Shown: positions 36,230 to 37,363 of the stretch, one piece after another | Position numbering within the stretch: position 1 is the first letter of the stretch | How the letters are laid out: every line of letters starts with the position of its first letter | The notes under the pieces: generated by a model | The model's input: the letters and a program-made list of their open reading frames with translations, nothing else | Told to the model about the DNA's origin: nothing | Databases searched by the model: none | Position numbers and translations under genes: made by a program | Assembly (NCBI GenBank): GCA_007713455.1 | Contig: VMRT01000026.1 | Span: forward strand, 1 to 37,363 | DNA: 37,363 bases | Reading direction: 5' to 3' | From: Pseudomonas sp. | Lineage (GTDB): Bacteria; Pseudomonadota; Gammaproteobacteria; Pseudomonadales; Pseudomonadaceae

Positions 36230-36793
36230 ATGTCGCTGATCAACACTCAAGTTCAACCCTTCAAAGTCAATGCCTTCCACAATGGCAAGTTCATCGAAGT
36301 CACCGAAGAATCCCTGAAGGGCAAGTGGTCCGTGCTGATCTTCATGCCGGCTGCCTTCACCTTCAACTGCCCGACCGAGATCGAAGACGCTGCCAACAGC
36401 TACGCCGAGTTCCAGAAGGCCGGTACCGAGGTCTACATCGTCACCACCGATACCCACTTCTCGCACAAGGTCTGGCACGAGACTTCCCCTGCCGTTGGCA
36501 AGGCGCAGTTCCCGCTGATCGGCGACCCGACTCACCAGCTGACCCGCGCGTTCGGTGTGCACATCGAAGAAGAAGGTCTGGCTCTGCGTGGCACCTTCCT
36601 GATCAACCCGGAAGGCGTGATCAAGACCGTCGAGATTCATTCCAACGAGATCGCTCGTGACGTGTCGGAAACCCTGCGCAAGCTGAAAGCTGCTCAGTAC
36701 ACCGCCGCTCACCCGGGGGAAGTTTGCCCGGCCAAGTGGAAAGAAGGCGAGAAGACCCTGGCTCCTTCGCTGGACCTGGTCGGCAAGATCTAA
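36230..36793 (+). CDS. ahpC: Alkyl hydroperoxide reductase subunit C (typical 2-Cys peroxiredoxin)
   Basis: It reduces peroxides with its peroxidatic cysteine and is recycled by AhpF. The 187 residues contain the PxxxTxxC motif as Pro40, Thr44, Cys47 (MPAAFTFNCPTE) and the resolving cysteine in GEVCPAKW near the C-terminus, the typical 2-Cys arrangement. AAAGGAG precedes the ATG. It is followed by ahpF after two hairpins. Likely strongly expressed and peroxide-induced. Confidence 0.97.
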   Translation: MSLINTQVQPFKVNAFHNGKFIEVTEESLKGKWSVLIFMPAAFTFNCPTEIEDAANSYAEFQKAGTEVYIVTTDTHFSHKVWHETSPAVGKAQFPLIGDPTHQLTRAFGVHIEEEGLALRGTFLINPEGVIKTVEIHSNEIARDVSETLRKLKAAQYTAAHPGEVCPAKWKEGEKTLAPSLDLVGKI

Positions 36794-36820
36794 GGCTTCG
36801 CCTATCTGCCCTGCGTGCTG

Positions 36821-36840
36821 GAGGGCTTTTCAAAGCCCTC
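36821..36840 (+). other. Perfect hairpin after ahpC
   Basis: GAGGGCTTT and AAAGCCCTC close over two bases (9-bp arms). No T-run follows, so it may protect the 3' end of ahpC mRNA instead of ending transcription. Confidence 0.6.
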
Positions 36841-36849
36841 TGGCAACCC

Positions 36850-36884
36850 AACGCCTGGACGCGAACCGTCCGGGCGTTTTATTT
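36850..36884 (+). terminator. Terminator-like hairpin between ahpC and ahpF
   Basis: A 12-bp stem (36850-36861 with 36867-36878, one T-G pair) over loop CGAAC runs into TTATTT. It should partly stop transcription, giving more ahpC than ahpF message. Confidence 0.75.
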
Positions 36885-36913
36885 CCTGAATTCCGTACGG
36901 GGTACCGCTGCTC

Positions 36914-37363
36914 ATGTTGGACACCAATCTCAAGACCCAGTTGAAAGCCTACCTGGAGAAGGTCACCCAGCCCTTCGAGATCGTCGCGTCCCTCGATGAC
37001 GGCGAGAAGTCCCAGGAAATGCTGAGCCTGCTGCAGGACATCGCCAGCCTCAGCGACAAGATCACTCTGAAGACCGACGGCGACGATGCACGCAAGCCGT
37101 CGTTCTCGCTCAACCGCATCGGCGGCAACATCAGCCTGCGTTTTGCCGGCATCCCTATGGGCCACGAATTCACCTCGCTGGTCCTGGCCCTGCTGCAGGT
37201 CGGCGGTCATCCGTCGAAGACAGCACCGGAAGTGATCGAGCAGATCAGGGCGCTGGATGGCGACTACAGCTTTGAAACCTACTTCTCGCTGTCCTGCCAG
37301 AACTGCCCGGACGTGGTCCAGGCGCTGAACCTGATGGCCGTGCTCAACCCGAACATCAAGCAC
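36914..37363 (+). CDS. ahpF: Alkyl hydroperoxide reductase subunit F, N-terminal part
   Basis: The window ends inside this gene after 150 codons. The reading [21 protein letters not shown] and the CxxC pair Cys128/Cys131 (SCQNCPD) identify the N-terminal tandem thioredoxin-fold domain of AhpF, which passes electrons from the flavin domain (outside the window) to AhpC. Position of the CxxC matches the E. coli protein within one residue. It follows ahpC by 120 bases, past a terminator-like hairpin. Confidence 0.96.
   Translation, partial: MLDTNLKTQLKAYLEKVTQPFEIVASLDDGEKSQEMLSLLQDIASLSDKITLKTDGDDARKPSFSLNRIGGNISLRFAGIPMGHEFTSLVLALLQVGGHPSKTAPEVIEQIRALDGDYSFETYFSLSCQNCPDVVQALNLMAVLNPNIKH

Overview
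The window looks like core chromosome of a high-GC gamma-proteobacterium of the genus Pseudomonas in the broad sense, most likely the P. stutzeri group (Stutzerimonas). This rests on gene content and order: prs, rplY, pth and ychF downstream of lolB, ispE and tRNA-Gln; hemA-prfA-prmC-moeB-murI-pagL; upp-uraA; and secA-argJ-GST-nudix. Protein sequences resemble the P. aeruginosa and P. stutzeri versions as I remember them. No database search was possible. I see no prophage, transposase, CRISPR array, toxin-antitoxin pair or defence island.

Layout. (1) 1-5621: the tail of an OprD-type porin, then a five-gene branched-chain-amino-acid-type (HAAT) ABC importer (two ATPases, periplasmic binding protein, two permeases) and a small acidic protein. 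A bidirectional terminator closes the block. (2) 5689-12623, minus strand, in order of transcription: TPR lipoprotein, lolB, ispE, two identical tRNA-Gln genes, prs, rplY, pth, ychF. These cover outer-membrane lipoprotein insertion, isoprenoid and PRPP synthesis, and translation. (3) 12820-18194, plus strand: hemA-prfA-prmC-moeB-murI (tetrapyrrole, translation termination, sulfur/cofactor and peptidoglycan precursor genes), then the lipid A deacylase gene pagL. (4) 18252-21354: a Cys-cluster protein, then nucleobase salvage, with upp-uraA divergent from hpt. (5) 21852-28059: a 497-base palindrome-rich spacer, then an exported DUF1302 protein, an exported DUF1329 protein and a large MalT-type LuxR regulator. 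This is the least understood part of the window. (6) 28230-30014, minus strand: dciA, a small membrane protein, SOS gene yebG behind a clear LexA box, and a DUF3509 protein. (7) 30297-36061: secA, argJ, a glutathione-transferase-like gene, and a Nudix protein fused to a TMP-synthase-like domain. (8) 36230-37363: ahpC and the start of ahpF, behind a probable OxyR site.

Most genes are housekeeping genes with intact catalytic motifs. The points that deserve another look are regulatory or structural: a terminator almost touching prs, the Walker A Lys-to-Arg change in one importer ATPase, the DUF1302/DUF1329/regulator trio with its palindromes, several long unexplained hairpins, and the degenerate TMP-synthase domain on the Nudix protein. 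I found no convincing wholly new system. The DUF1302/DUF1329/regulator trio is the nearest thing to one.
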